Shown: positions 42,201 through 51,000 of the stretch, piece after piece
How positions within the stretch are numbered: the stretch's first letter is position 1
Layout: every line of letters begins with the position of its first letter
Source: Geminicoccaceae bacterium
GTDB lineage: Bacteria > Pseudomonadota > Alphaproteobacteria > Geminicoccales > Geminicoccaceae
Direction: 5' to 3'
Length of the DNA: 64,000 nt
Assembly (NCBI GenBank): GCA_028285265.1
Contig: JANQPX010000018.1
Location: 186,001-250,000, forward strand
Position numbers and translations under genes: made by a program
Notes under the pieces: generated by a model
The model's database searches: none
What the model saw: the letters and a program-made list of their open reading frames with translations, nothing else
What the model was told of the DNA's origin: nothing

Positions 42201-44194
42201 CCAAGCGGCTTTTCTCGCCGGATGCTCTCTTCTGGTGGGCGCTTCTTCTGATCACCTGGGCGCTTTCAACTTGGTCTTTCGATCTCTACAAAGCGCTCGA
42301 TGCACGCTGGATTATCAAATATCCAACGGCTTGGCGTCTACCTATGGAAGACGGCATCACGTCAGCTATCAATTGGCTGATGGAACAGGCGAGCTTCGGA
42401 CTCTTTACATTTCGCGACCTGACACGCGCTGTCGCCGCCTTGATCGAGGCTCCGTATGAGATCGTGCGCGACCTCTTGATCGACGGCTTCTCGCGTGGCT
42501 TTGGCGACAACGCGGTCACGATCGCTCCGCCATTGAGCTGGATTGCCATCATTGTGACATTAGTTGCCATGGCACACTATGCCGGGGATTGGCGGCTTGC
42601 TGGCTTGGTTGGTGCCTGCTTTACCTATCTCGCTGTCTTCGGTCAGTGGGAAAGCGCGATGGTGACCCTCGCATCGGTTCTGATCGCTGTGCCGATCGGT
42701 GCCGTTGGCGGGCTTGCCCTCGGCATCCTCGCCTTTCGGTTTCGGTGGATCGAGCGCGCCCTTCGCCCGGCCCTTGATTTAATGCAAACCGTGCCGGTCT
42801 TTGCCTATCTTGTCCCGATCCTGATCCTGTTCGGGTTCGGTCCCGTCGCAGCGCTGGTTGCCACGGTCATCTATGCCATGCCACCCATGGTGCGCGTTAC
42901 CATTATTGCCCTTCAAAGTGTGCCCCCCGAGGTCGTTGAAGTCGGTCGCATGAGCGGTTGCTCAAAGCGCCAGTTGATGTGGAAAATCTTAATTCCATCA
43001 TCGCTACCGACGCTCATGGTCGGCGTGAACCAAGTCATTATGCTGACACTCAATATGGTGATCATCGCATCGATGATTGGTGCAGGAGGATTAGGTTACG
43101 ACGTTTTGGCTTCACTCCGCCGGCTGGATATCGGCAGCGGCGTCGAGGCAGGCCTCGCGATCGTCGTTATGGCCATTGCACTGGATCGCCTGAGCCAGGC
43201 GTTCTCCGAACGGGCTGGGAGGGATCCGCTGCATGTGGAAGGCTCGATCATCAAGCGCCATCCTTGGCTGGCAACAACGGTTCTTGTGATCTTAGTCACT
43301 CTATTTCTGGGCTTGTTTTTGCCCTTTATTCAAGTCTATCCCGAGGCGATGACCGTGACCACTGGCCCCTTCTGGGGACGCGCGATCGAATTTATCAACG
43401 TCAACTTTTTCGACAGCTTCGAGACGATCAAGACCTTTGTCCTTACCTGGTTTCTTTTGCCGGTAAAACGTTTTTTCGGACAGATTCCTTGGCCATGGGG
43501 GATCATCGCCATCGGCCTGGCTTGCTGGCGAGTTGCCGGCTGGAAGCTCGCTCTGCTTGCCGTTCTGCTAACGGCGTTTATCGCGGTCAACGGGCTTTGG
43601 GCAAAGGCCATGGTAACCGTGTATCTCTGCGGTGCTTCCGTTGTGATCGCGACGCTGATCGGCATTCCTCTTGGCGCGCTGGCAGCTGAGAATGAACGGG
43701 CTGGTCGGATCATCGGAGCCCTGATGGACACCCTTCAGACGTTACCGAGTTTCGTCTATCTCATCCCCGTCGTCATGTTGTTCAGGGTGGGGGATTTTTC
43801 GGCGATGATTGCGATCATCCTTTATGCGCTTGCTCCGGCCGTTCGCTATGCAGCCCATGGGATTCGGAGCGTCCCCCAACCACTCATCGAAGCTGGCATC
43901 GCTTCCGGCTGCACCCGTCGACAGCTACTTTGGCGGATCAAGATGCCGCTTGCGGCACCCCATTTACTCCTTGGCCTCAATCAAACCATTATGCTTGCTT
44001 TGTCGATGCTGGTGATCACGGCTCTCGTTGGCACACGCGATCTTGGCCAAGAGGTGTATATCGGCCTCACCAAAGCAAACGCGGGCCAAGGCATCATTGC
44101 TGGTCTATCAGTAGCCTTCATCGCGATGATTGCGGATCGTATTGTAACATCACTCGCCGAGCACTCGCGCAAACGCTTAGGGTTGGAGTCATGA
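42197..44194 (+). CDS. Double-length betaine-type ABC permease
   Basis: This 665-residue membrane protein contains two complete ProW-like permease domains in tandem. The first has IGAVGGLALGILAFR and GCSKRQLMWKI; the second has IGIPLGALAAENERAG and GCTRRQLLWRI, each with its own EAA-type loop. One chain can thus replace the usual homodimer. Such fusions are known in some alphaproteobacterial quaternary-amine transporters. It starts in an ATGA overlap with the ATPase and ends in an ATGA overlap with the kinase-like gene, so all are translated together. Confidence 0.9.
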   Translation: MTKRLFSPDALFWWALLLITWALSTWSFDLYKALDARWIIKYPTAWRLPMEDGITSAINWLMEQASFGLFTFRDLTRAVAALIEAPYEIVRDLLIDGFSRGFGDNAVTIAPPLSWIAIIVTLVAMAHYAGDWRLAGLVGACFTYLAVFGQWESAMVTLASVLIAVPIGAVGGLALGILAFRFRWIERALRPALDLMQTVPVFAYLVPILILFGFGPVAALVATVIYAMPPMVRVTIIALQSVPPEVVEVGRMSGCSKRQLMWKILIPSSLPTLMVGVNQVIMLTLNMVIIASMIGAGGLGYDVLASLRRLDIGSGVEAGLAIVVMAIALDRLSQAFSERAGRDPLHVEGSIIKRHPWLATTVLVILVTLFLGLFLPFIQVYPEAMTVTTGPFWGRAIEFINVNFFDSFETIKTFVLTWFLLPVKRFFGQIPWPWGIIAIGLACWRVAGWKLALLAVLLTAFIAVNGLWAKAMVTVYLCGASVVIATLIGIPLGALAAENERAGRIIGALMDTLQTLPSFVYLIPVVMLFRVGDFSAMIAIILYALAPAVRYAAHGIRSVPQPLIEAGIASGCTRRQLLWRIKMPLAAPHLLLGLNQTIMLALSMLVITALVGTRDLGQEVYIGLTKANAGQGIIAGLSVAFIAMIADRIVTSLAEHSRKRLGLES

Positions 44195-45069
44195 CAGAAG
44201 AAGAAGCGCTGGCACGCGCAGTTAACCTGCCATGTTGGGAACATCCAAACCGTCCCGAAATCCTTGGCGGCGGAATCACCAATTTCAATGTGAAGATGTC
44301 GGACGGCGATAAGACGTATGTCGTGCGCATCGGCGATGATATTCCCGTTCATGGCATCCTTCGCTGGCATGAACTCATGATCTGCCGCGCCGCCCATGCT
44401 GCCGGTATGACCCCTGCTGTCTACTATCATGAACCTGGTGCCCTTGTTCTCGACTTCATCGATGCCAAGACTTTTGCAGAGGACGATGTTCGTGATCCCA
44501 GCAACCTGCTGCGCATTGTTGACTTGGTGCGTCGCTGCCATCGAGACGTGCAACCGCATCTCCGCGGTCCCGTTTTGACCTTTTGGGTCTTTCATGTCCT
44601 TCGCGACTATGCCGCTACCCTCCGCGAAGGCGCCTCGTCGTATATGAGCAGGCTCCCCGATCTCCTTTCTACAGCCGATCAGCTCGAAGCGGCGGTTGGC
44701 CCAATCGATGTCGTCTTAGGGCACAATGATCTCCTTGCCGCGAATATTCTCGATGATGGTACAAGACTTTGGCTGATCGATTGGGAGTATGCTGGCTTCA
44801 ACACACCACTTTTCGACCTCGGTGGTCTTGCCACCAATAACGGTCTTTCAGAGCCACAGGAACGTCAAATCCTAGAGCACTATTTTGAGGGATCGGCGGA
44901 CTCCTATTGGCGCGCCTATACCGCAATGAAGTGCGCATCATTGATGCGCGAAACCATGTGGTCGATGGTATCTGAGATCCATTCGACACTGGAATTCGAC
45001 TACAGCGAATACACCGCCGAGAATATGTCCCGCCTGGAAAAAGCCTTAGCCGATTTTCGCAATACGTAG
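44191..45069 (+). CDS. Choline kinase/aminoglycoside phosphotransferase-like protein
   Basis: This 292-residue protein of the APH/choline-kinase fold has a nucleotide-binding start (ILGGGITNFNVKM), the Brenner catalytic motif LGHNDLLAANIL (Asp base, Asn metal ligand) and IDWEYAGFN (metal Asp). LicA-type choline kinases look like this. Coupling to a quaternary-amine transporter by ATGA overlap suggests phosphorylation of the imported amine, such as choline or ethanolamine. Phosphorylation of another alcohol is possible. Confidence 0.82.
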   Translation: MTEEEALARAVNLPCWEHPNRPEILGGGITNFNVKMSDGDKTYVVRIGDDIPVHGILRWHELMICRAAHAAGMTPAVYYHEPGALVLDFIDAKTFAEDDVRDPSNLLRIVDLVRRCHRDVQPHLRGPVLTFWVFHVLRDYAATLREGASSYMSRLPDLLSTADQLEAAVGPIDVVLGHNDLLAANILDDGTRLWLIDWEYAGFNTPLFDLGGLATNNGLSEPQERQILEHYFEGSADSYWRAYTAMKCASLMRETMWSMVSEIHSTLEFDYSEYTAENMSRLEKALADFRNT

Positions 45070-45111
45070 ATCTATGACCGCTCGACAACCCTCCTGGTCA
45101 ACGGCAAGGGG

Positions 45112-45408
45112 CTACCTTGACCTTCGCAGGGCTCGCTTTGATCGAAGGTTATGAACATGGACATGGGCGCCAGCTTCAATATCGGAAATCGAGGTGCCGA
45201 TCGAATCGCCATGTTTGAGGATGTCAGAGTCATTTCGGATGGGTCTTAGAGCGATTTTATGGAAGATGGGGATCGCTTCAGTGGCGATGATTTGCACCCT
45301 ACCGTTGGGCGAAGAGACATTGACGACATCACCCTCATTGATCGGGCGCAAAACGGTCGCAACGTGATCGTCGCCATGGAGCGCGATCGCATCCTTATCG
45401 TCGTTCAA
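45112..45408 (-). CDS. SAF-domain small subunit of UxaA-family lyase
   Basis: This 98-residue protein is the N-terminal SAF module found in altronate dehydratase (UxaA) and as the separate small subunit SuyA of sulfolactate sulfo-lyase. Typical segments are ALHGDDHVATVLRPINEGD and AGAHVHVHNL. It starts in an ATGA overlap with the large-subunit gene and ends the TTT operon. It forms one enzyme with that gene. Confidence 0.85.
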   Translation of the reverse strand: MNDDKDAIALHGDDHVATVLRPINEGDVVNVSSPNGRVQIIATEAIPIFHKIALRPIRNDSDILKHGDSIGTSISDIEAGAHVHVHNLRSKRALRRSR

Positions 45409-46562
45409 AGGGCCGCCCCGAATCGACTGATGGTCTCGCCCTGATCATTCAGGATCTCCGCCCAAGTCAAACTGCCTGACGCGATGTCGCAAAGCAGTGC
45501 TTCCAATCCCGCGGTCGCCTCGCCCATGTCGGTTTTGTCCGTGAGGACAGGACTTGCATCATAGTCGATCTGCTGTCGGATCCGGTTGGCGGTCTCCGGA
45601 TTTGCGCTGATCTTAATGGTCGGCATCAAGGCGCTGCCATAGCTGTTGCCGACGCCGGTTGTGAACAGCGCGATATTCGCGCCCGACGCAGCGAAGCCAG
45701 TTAGCGACTCCGGCGTATAAGCCGGTGCATCCATCAGCCAAAGACCCGGTTTTGGGGGCGCTTCTCCGTAGCCGAGCACGCCTGAGATCGAGGCCTCACC
45801 GCTCTTCGCGATAGCACCGAGGGACTTTTCCTCGATTGTTGAAAGACCGGCCTCAATATTGGTCGGCCCCGGGTTCTCACCGACCAGATCAATACCGGCT
45901 TCGATCGCCATGGCCTCCCGCCGCTCGGCTGCTGAGAAGATTGCCTGAGCAACGTCCGGGCCTTCTGCACGTCGTGCCAGACGATGCTCAGCACCGAGCC
46001 ATTCCGTCGTTTCACCGATGACAGCGCTCCCACCGGCCGTAACGACTCGATCTGAAATGATGCCGGCAAGCGGATTCGCCACGAGGCCGGAACTAGGATC
46101 TGATCGACCGCATTCCAGGGCAAGAAAGAGCTCAGCGGTGGGCATTGATTGCCGACGTTGCCTTGAAAGATCACGCAAAAGTCCGGCAGCAGCGCGTACA
46201 CCTCGATCGACCAAGGTCAATGCATCATGGCCGCATTCATCGAGACTGAACGCCGCTGTCGGACGGCATGCATCCATCGCCGTCTGCGCGATGCTCTCCA
46301 CCTTCGGCGGATCGGCGCCAATAACCAGGACCGCGCCGACATTCGGATGCGTAACGAAGCCTTCAAGGGCACGCTCATGAAGAGCGCCATCCTCTCCGAT
46401 CGCGCCTGATCCGAAGGGCGTTCCCAGACAGAGAGAAGGGCGGACCCGTTCGGCAATACGCATGGCTGACGGACCTGTGAGACCGGTCACGGAGAGAATG
46501 AGCAGATGATTGCGAGTGCCGGCTCGACCCTTTGGGCGCACATAGCCAAAGAACTCACCCAT
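45405..46562 (-). CDS. UxaA-family lyase large subunit (altronate/sulfolactate lyase type)
   Basis: This 385-residue protein is homologous to the C-terminal part of altronate dehydratase and to SuyB. It has the family start YVRPKGRAGTRNHLLIL, metal-region FLALECGRSDPSSGLVANP, and GLWLMDAPAYTPESLTGFAASGA. These iron-dependent enzymes dehydrate sugar acids or release sulfite from sulfolactate. The operon's enolase-superfamily gene and TTT transporter favour a sugar acid; the window's sulfur theme keeps SuyAB open. Start and stop both overlap neighbours (8 and 4 bases). Confidence 0.8.
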   Translation of the reverse strand: MGEFFGYVRPKGRAGTRNHLLILSVTGLTGPSAMRIAERVRPSLCLGTPFGSGAIGEDGALHERALEGFVTHPNVGAVLVIGADPPKVESIAQTAMDACRPTAAFSLDECGHDALTLVDRGVRAAAGLLRDLSRQRRQSMPTAELFLALECGRSDPSSGLVANPLAGIISDRVVTAGGSAVIGETTEWLGAEHRLARRAEGPDVAQAIFSAAERREAMAIEAGIDLVGENPGPTNIEAGLSTIEEKSLGAIAKSGEASISGVLGYGEAPPKPGLWLMDAPAYTPESLTGFAASGANIALFTTGVGNSYGSALMPTIKISANPETANRIRQQIDYDASPVLTDKTDMGEATAGLEALLCDIASGSLTWAEILNDQGETISRFGAAL

Positions 46563-47664
46563 CGAGGCTATCCGGATCGAGGGCTACACCGTGGCCGGAT
46601 CCTGGTGGCGGTGATAGCTTTCCTTTCTCCGATATAAACGTGCCGTCGGGCACTGCGTCCCAGAGCCATTGATGCAGCATGTGATACTCGACCGAGTGGG
46701 CGTTTGGGATGCTGGCGGCGAGGTGAAGAGAGGCGGCAAACAGAACAGCCGATGATGCGGCGTGCAAGGTCGCGGGCCGGTGAAAGGCATGGGCGAGTTC
46801 AGCAATCCGACGTCCCTCCTGGATACCGCCACAAGCCGCGATGTCGAACTGTACCCAATGGGTTGCCCGTCTCGTCATCAGGTCACGAAATGGATGAACC
46901 CAGGCAAGGGTCTCGTTGCCGCAAACGGGAATTGGGCTCTTTTGATGCACCTCGGCTTGCCCGTCGACATCGAAGGGCGAGACAGGTGCTTCGAGAAAGG
47001 CAATATCAAAGGGAGCGCTTGCTTTCGCGAAACGCAGAGCCTCTGCCACATCGAAATTGTAGAGCGCATCCACCATGAGGTTGACGTCAGGCCCAATTGC
47101 TTCGCGTACCGCAGCGATACGAGCTACGTCCTCCGCAAGCGTGACGCCACCAACCTTGATCTTTACGGCATCGAAGCCCTGATCGACCCAGCCCTTGACC
47201 TCGTTGGCAAGATCGTCCGCCGTCTTGTCTTCGCCATATAGGCCTGCGCTAGCGTAAACCGGAACCTCGTCGCAGCAACGACCCAGTAGATCGGCGAGCG
47301 GTTGATCCAGTTGCCGAGCACGGAGGTCATGGATTGCCATCTCGATGCCGCTCCAAGCGGCCGCCGTGATGCCGGCCTGGTTGCTGGTCTCCACAGCCCG
47401 CCGAATACACTCGGTGATCATACCAATGCTATGGGGCTCCGTACCAAGGGCCAGCGGCACCAAGTCATCCTCAATGATGGCGATGAGCGCGCGAGGCGAG
47501 CTGCCATGGATCCAGCATTCTCCGACACCAATGCGGCCGATTTCGTCCTCAACAAAAACCAAGAGGATCTGTTTTGTGTGGAACCGCATTCGTGGGTTCC
47601 AGACCTTGCCACCCATGTCGCGCTCTATCAGCCGCGGCGTTATTCGTTTGACCTTCGTGGTCAT
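46555..47664 (-). CDS. Enolase-superfamily (mandelate racemase/muconate lactonizing) enzyme
   Basis: This roughly 369-residue protein has the superfamily's catalytic layout: KIK in AVKIKVGG, metal ligands Asp in LMVDALY, Glu in LEAPVSP and Glu in GNETLAW, and a C-terminal His in LHAASS. Such enzymes racemise or dehydrate acid sugars, or lactonise muconates. The ATG at 47664 makes an ATGA overlap with tctA; a start at 47688 is less likely. With the UxaA-type lyase it could perform two steps of acid-sugar breakdown. Confidence 0.85.
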   Translation of the reverse strand: MTTKVKRITPRLIERDMGGKVWNPRMRFHTKQILLVFVEDEIGRIGVGECWIHGSSPRALIAIIEDDLVPLALGTEPHSIGMITECIRRAVETSNQAGITAAAWSGIEMAIHDLRARQLDQPLADLLGRCCDEVPVYASAGLYGEDKTADDLANEVKGWVDQGFDAVKIKVGGVTLAEDVARIAAVREAIGPDVNLMVDALYNFDVAEALRFAKASAPFDIAFLEAPVSPFDVDGQAEVHQKSPIPVCGNETLAWVHPFRDLMTRRATHWVQFDIAACGGIQEGRRIAELAHAFHRPATLHAASSAVLFAASLHLAASIPNAHSVEYHMLHQWLWDAVPDGTFISEKGKLSPPPGSGHGVALDPDSLDG

Positions 47665-49145
47665 CCCGCCTGCCTCTTTCGCCGCCACTCTCCAATCAGC
47701 GGCCAGATGAGGAGGATAAGGGCAACGGTGAGGAAGAGGAGCGGTAGCGGACGCGTGTAGATGGGTTCAATGCTGCCTGCAGTCATCATCAGACCAGACC
47801 GCAGTTTTTCTTCCATCAGAGGGGCAAGCACGAAGCCAATAACGAAGGGGCCAAGCGGATACTTCGCTCGCTCCAGCAAGAAACCGATAACGCCGAAGAT
47901 GAGCATCACCCAGACATCGAACATCGTGTTGTCGAGCCCGAAGGACCCAACCACGCAGAAGACAATGATCACCGGCAAAAGAAAGGTGCGCGGTAGTTGA
48001 GCGAGACGCGCCACCCAACCGACGCTGCCGAGCATGATAGCATACATCAACACATTGGCGACGAGGCAGGCGGCAATCATCGCCCAGACGACGTCATAGT
48101 TCGTTAGAAATAGCGTCGGCCCTGGCTGGATCGAGTGGATCATCAGCGCCCCGATCAGAATCGCGTCGATAACCGAGCCAGGGATACCCATTGCGATCAA
48201 AGGGACCAGCGCGCCGCCGACTGTGGCGTTATTCGCAGCTTCGGAGGCAATGATCCCCTCCTCTGCTCCCTTTCCGAAGTTTTCAGGGGTCTTCGAGAGA
48301 TTCTTAGTGGTGGTGTAGGCGATGACGGAACCGATCGAAGCGCCGACGCCGGGCAGAATACCGACCCAGGTACCGATCAGGCTGGAGCGAAACATGTTGG
48401 CGGCGTTGCGCTTCCAGTCCCTTATCGTCATCAAAAGGCCTCTCGTCGACGCGCTGATGCGCTCCATTGGCCTACCGATCTCCAGGATATCGCTGATGAT
48501 CTGGCTGACGGCGAAGACACCAATCAGCACGGGCAAAAGCTTGAGGCCGCCATTCAGCATGTACCAGTCGAAGGTCAGGCGCGGCTGGCCCGCTGATGGA
48601 TCGACGCCTGGCATGGACGCAAGCATGCCGAGCAACCCGGCAATCAGCCCCTTCACCAGACTCCCCTGGCTGACTGACGCGATCAGCACCATCGCCATCA
48701 AAATGAGGGTGAAATATTCAAACGGACCGAAGCGCGTTGCCCAGATCGAAAGAGGTTTGGCGAGTAGAAACAGAAAGAACCAGGAGACGATACCGCCGAC
48801 AAAAGAAGCGGAGATGCCAAGACCTAGTGCCCGACCTGGCCGTCCCGACTTCGCAAGCGGATAACCGTCGAATGTGGTCATGACATTGGAGGGTGTGCCT
48901 GGCATGCGAAAGAGTGTCGCCGTAATCAGCCCACCGGTGATCGCACCAACATACATGGCGATCAGAAGAACCACGGCGTCGGTCGGTGTCATGTAGTAGG
49001 TGAGTGGTAGGGTTAGAGCGATCAGCATCGCGCCGGTCAGCCCCGGTATCGCACCGACCGCAATGCCGAGCACCGTGCCCAGAACGCAATAAAAGAATGC
49101 CCAGGGTGTGAAGACGATACTGAGGCCTAGAAGTAAACCGTCCAT
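47661..49145 (-). CDS. tctA: Tripartite tricarboxylate transporter large permease (TctA)
   Basis: This 494-residue membrane protein has about twelve hydrophobic segments and TctA motifs GAIPGLTGAMLIALTLP, GAITGGLITATLFRMPGTPS and GILPGVGASIGSVIAY. It is the channel of a TTT importer. It lies six bases after tctB and overlaps the enolase-superfamily gene by four bases. Confidence 0.93.
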   Translation of the reverse strand: MDGLLLGLSIVFTPWAFFYCVLGTVLGIAVGAIPGLTGAMLIALTLPLTYYMTPTDAVVLLIAMYVGAITGGLITATLFRMPGTPSNVMTTFDGYPLAKSGRPGRALGLGISASFVGGIVSWFFLFLLAKPLSIWATRFGPFEYFTLILMAMVLIASVSQGSLVKGLIAGLLGMLASMPGVDPSAGQPRLTFDWYMLNGGLKLLPVLIGVFAVSQIISDILEIGRPMERISASTRGLLMTIRDWKRNAANMFRSSLIGTWVGILPGVGASIGSVIAYTTTKNLSKTPENFGKGAEEGIIASEAANNATVGGALVPLIAMGIPGSVIDAILIGALMIHSIQPGPTLFLTNYDVVWAMIAACLVANVLMYAIMLGSVGWVARLAQLPRTFLLPVIIVFCVVGSFGLDNTMFDVWVMLIFGVIGFLLERAKYPLGPFVIGFVLAPLMEEKLRSGLMMTAGSIEPIYTRPLPLLFLTVALILLIWPLIGEWRRKRQAG

Positions 49146-49151
49146 CCGCGC

Positions 49152-49625
49152 TCAGAGCCCTGGTAAGTCGACGACGAAGATGCGGGTGAACAGGTACTGA
49201 CAACCAAAGCCGGTGATCGCTGCGACCAGCAGAATGACCGGAAGTTTCTTGAGATCGAAGCGTGCAAGGACAAAGATGGTTGCCGTCAAAAACACGGCTG
49301 TGATGATGGCAAAGGTCGTCACCCGAAAGTGCAAGGCCGCGACGTAGAGAACCGTCAAGACAGCAACGCTGGCAGCATCCCTCCAGCGCTCCGGCGCCGC
49401 GTGCGTGGCCTCTTCATTGCCGTCGGCTCTCAACATCGCACGAAGGATGACCCAAAGGCTGAGCAGGATGATGAGACCGGCCGTCATCTGAGGGACAGGC
49501 GCCGATCCCAGAGGTTCGAATGTGCCGGGCGGCAAATCGGCTGACTGCCAGATTGCCACAGCCGCGATAACGATCAGAACGAGAGCAACGCCAATGTCAA
49601 ACCGGCGATCGACCTGGTCATGCAT
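49152..49625 (-). CDS. tctB: Tripartite tricarboxylate transporter small permease (TctB)
   Basis: This 157-residue protein has four hydrophobic segments with the TctB pattern (PGTFEPLGSAPVPQM after the first). The ATG at 49625 is chosen because the first membrane segment begins soon after; a start at 49700 would add an unlikely polar head. It stabilises TctA. Confidence 0.88.
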   Translation of the reverse strand: MHDQVDRRFDIGVALVLIVIAAVAIWQSADLPPGTFEPLGSAPVPQMTAGLIILLSLWVILRAMLRADGNEEATHAAPERWRDAASVAVLTVLYVAALHFRVTTFAIITAVFLTATIFVLARFDLKKLPVILLVAAITGFGCQYLFTRIFVVDLPGL

Positions 49626-49719
49626 GGTTGGCCAAGCCCGTGACGTGCTCGTCCGCGCGCATGTCGTCGGCTCCTCTACAAATGATGATCGTTTTCCCAA
49701 CTATGGCTTGTGGTGAAAC

Positions 49720-49745
49720 GGGCGCCGCCACTGTCGACGGCACCC
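49720..49745 (-). terminator. Hairpin between tctC and tctB
   Basis: On the minus strand GGGTGCCG (49745-49738) pairs with CGGCGCCC (49727-49720), with one G-U pair and a 10-base loop, followed by GTTTC. It lies in the 193-base gap after tctC. Like the hairpins after the other binding-protein genes it may limit read-through or stabilise the tctC message. Confidence 0.5.
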
Positions 49746-49818
49746 ACCCCACAATGCGACTTAGACGCACTCGGACACGGACCGACAAAATTCCTTGGCC
49801 TGGTCCAGGCAGACCACG

Positions 49819-50796
49819 CTATTTCTGGGCAGCCTGCTTGGCGACCGGTTCAATACGCTCCCAGGTGTCGGCCAGGCTTTGCTGCAGAGCTTCCCCCTTG
49901 AGGAACACAGGCGCGAAGGCCTTCGACTCATAAAAGGCTTCGATTTGATCGGTACCGCTTGCGGCCTCGAGAGCAGCAGCCATCCCTTCGACGGCCTCTG
50001 CTGGCGTCCCTTTCGGTGCAAACCACCAGCTATCGATACAGAACTCCATGTCGCGTCCGAGCTCTTTGAGGGTCGCCATCTCAGGCAGTTTCTCATGCCG
50101 CTCTGCACCTGTGTAGGCAAGCGGTTTAATCTGCGCCTCAGGATTGTCGCTGCCATCCGGGAGCATGGTGAAGTTCAGGACCTCGGCCCCGGAAAGCACA
50201 GTCGCATTGGTCTGCGCTCCGGTCAGCGCCGTAAAGTTTGCTGTGCCACCGCCGATCTGCACAAAGCGGAACTTCGCGCCGGGCTCGGTGTTCTGCAGCA
50301 TGATCCCGGCCATGTGGTTGATAGCGCCAAGATTGGCGCCGAAGATCAGCGTGTCGGGCTCGGCGGCTGCTTTCGCGAGAAGAGCATCCACGGAATCGAT
50401 GCCACTATCTTTTCTGACCATGGGAAGGACGCAGAACTGGCCGGTCGCGGCGACCGGTTCATAGTCGCGCCAGCCAAAGTCAAACATGCCTCCGCCTTCA
50501 CCACCCATCAACGCGATATGAACGAGAAGAAAGTTGTAACCGTCCGCTTCGGCTTCCATCACTTGGCGCGAACCCACTGAGAAATGCCCACCGACATTAA
50601 TAATGGTCATCGGTTGCGACATGAGCTCATTTTCTTGGATCGCCATCTGGAAGGCACGCGCCACCTGATCCGATGTACCGCCTGCTTTGAACGGCACAAC
50701 GACCTTAACCGGCTTTTCCGGCCATGCGGCTTCGACATTGCCGGAAACACTTAACGCAAAGGCTGCAGCAGCACCCATCATCCAACGAAATGACAT
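49819..50796 (-). CDS. tctC: Tripartite tricarboxylate transporter binding protein (TctC/Bug family)
   Basis: This 325-residue periplasmic protein of the Bug family has a signal peptide (to NVEAAW), the family opening WPEKPVKVVVPFKAGGTSD and the downstream LIFGANLGAINH segment. The ATG at 50796 has GGGAGAAGAGC upstream. It is first in the TTT operon and is divergent from the sulfatase gene. It captures a carboxylate, probably the acid metabolised by the operon's enzymes. Confidence 0.9.
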   Translation of the reverse strand: MSFRWMMGAAAAFALSVSGNVEAAWPEKPVKVVVPFKAGGTSDQVARAFQMAIQENELMSQPMTIINVGGHFSVGSRQVMEAEADGYNFLLVHIALMGGEGGGMFDFGWRDYEPVAATGQFCVLPMVRKDSGIDSVDALLAKAAAEPDTLIFGANLGAINHMAGIMLQNTEPGAKFRFVQIGGGTANFTALTGAQTNATVLSGAEVLNFTMLPDGSDNPEAQIKPLAYTGAERHEKLPEMATLKELGRDMEFCIDSWWFAPKGTPAEAVEGMAAALEAASGTDQIEAFYESKAFAPVFLKGEALQQSLADTWERIEPVAKQAAQK

Positions 50797-51000
50797 GCTC
50801 TTCTCCCTGAAATTCCGATGCATTTTTTTGATGGCCGCATCGGCTTGTTGCTTATCTCCAATCTATGTGAACGGCCTTAGGCGCAACCTGTCAAGGACGC
50901 TGCCGTCGACACCGATCTCCTGCCACACTGTTGTTGCACCGATCGCTTTCCCGCTACCATACCAATAAAAAGAGCAGCGAACCCTGGGAGGTAGGATGTC

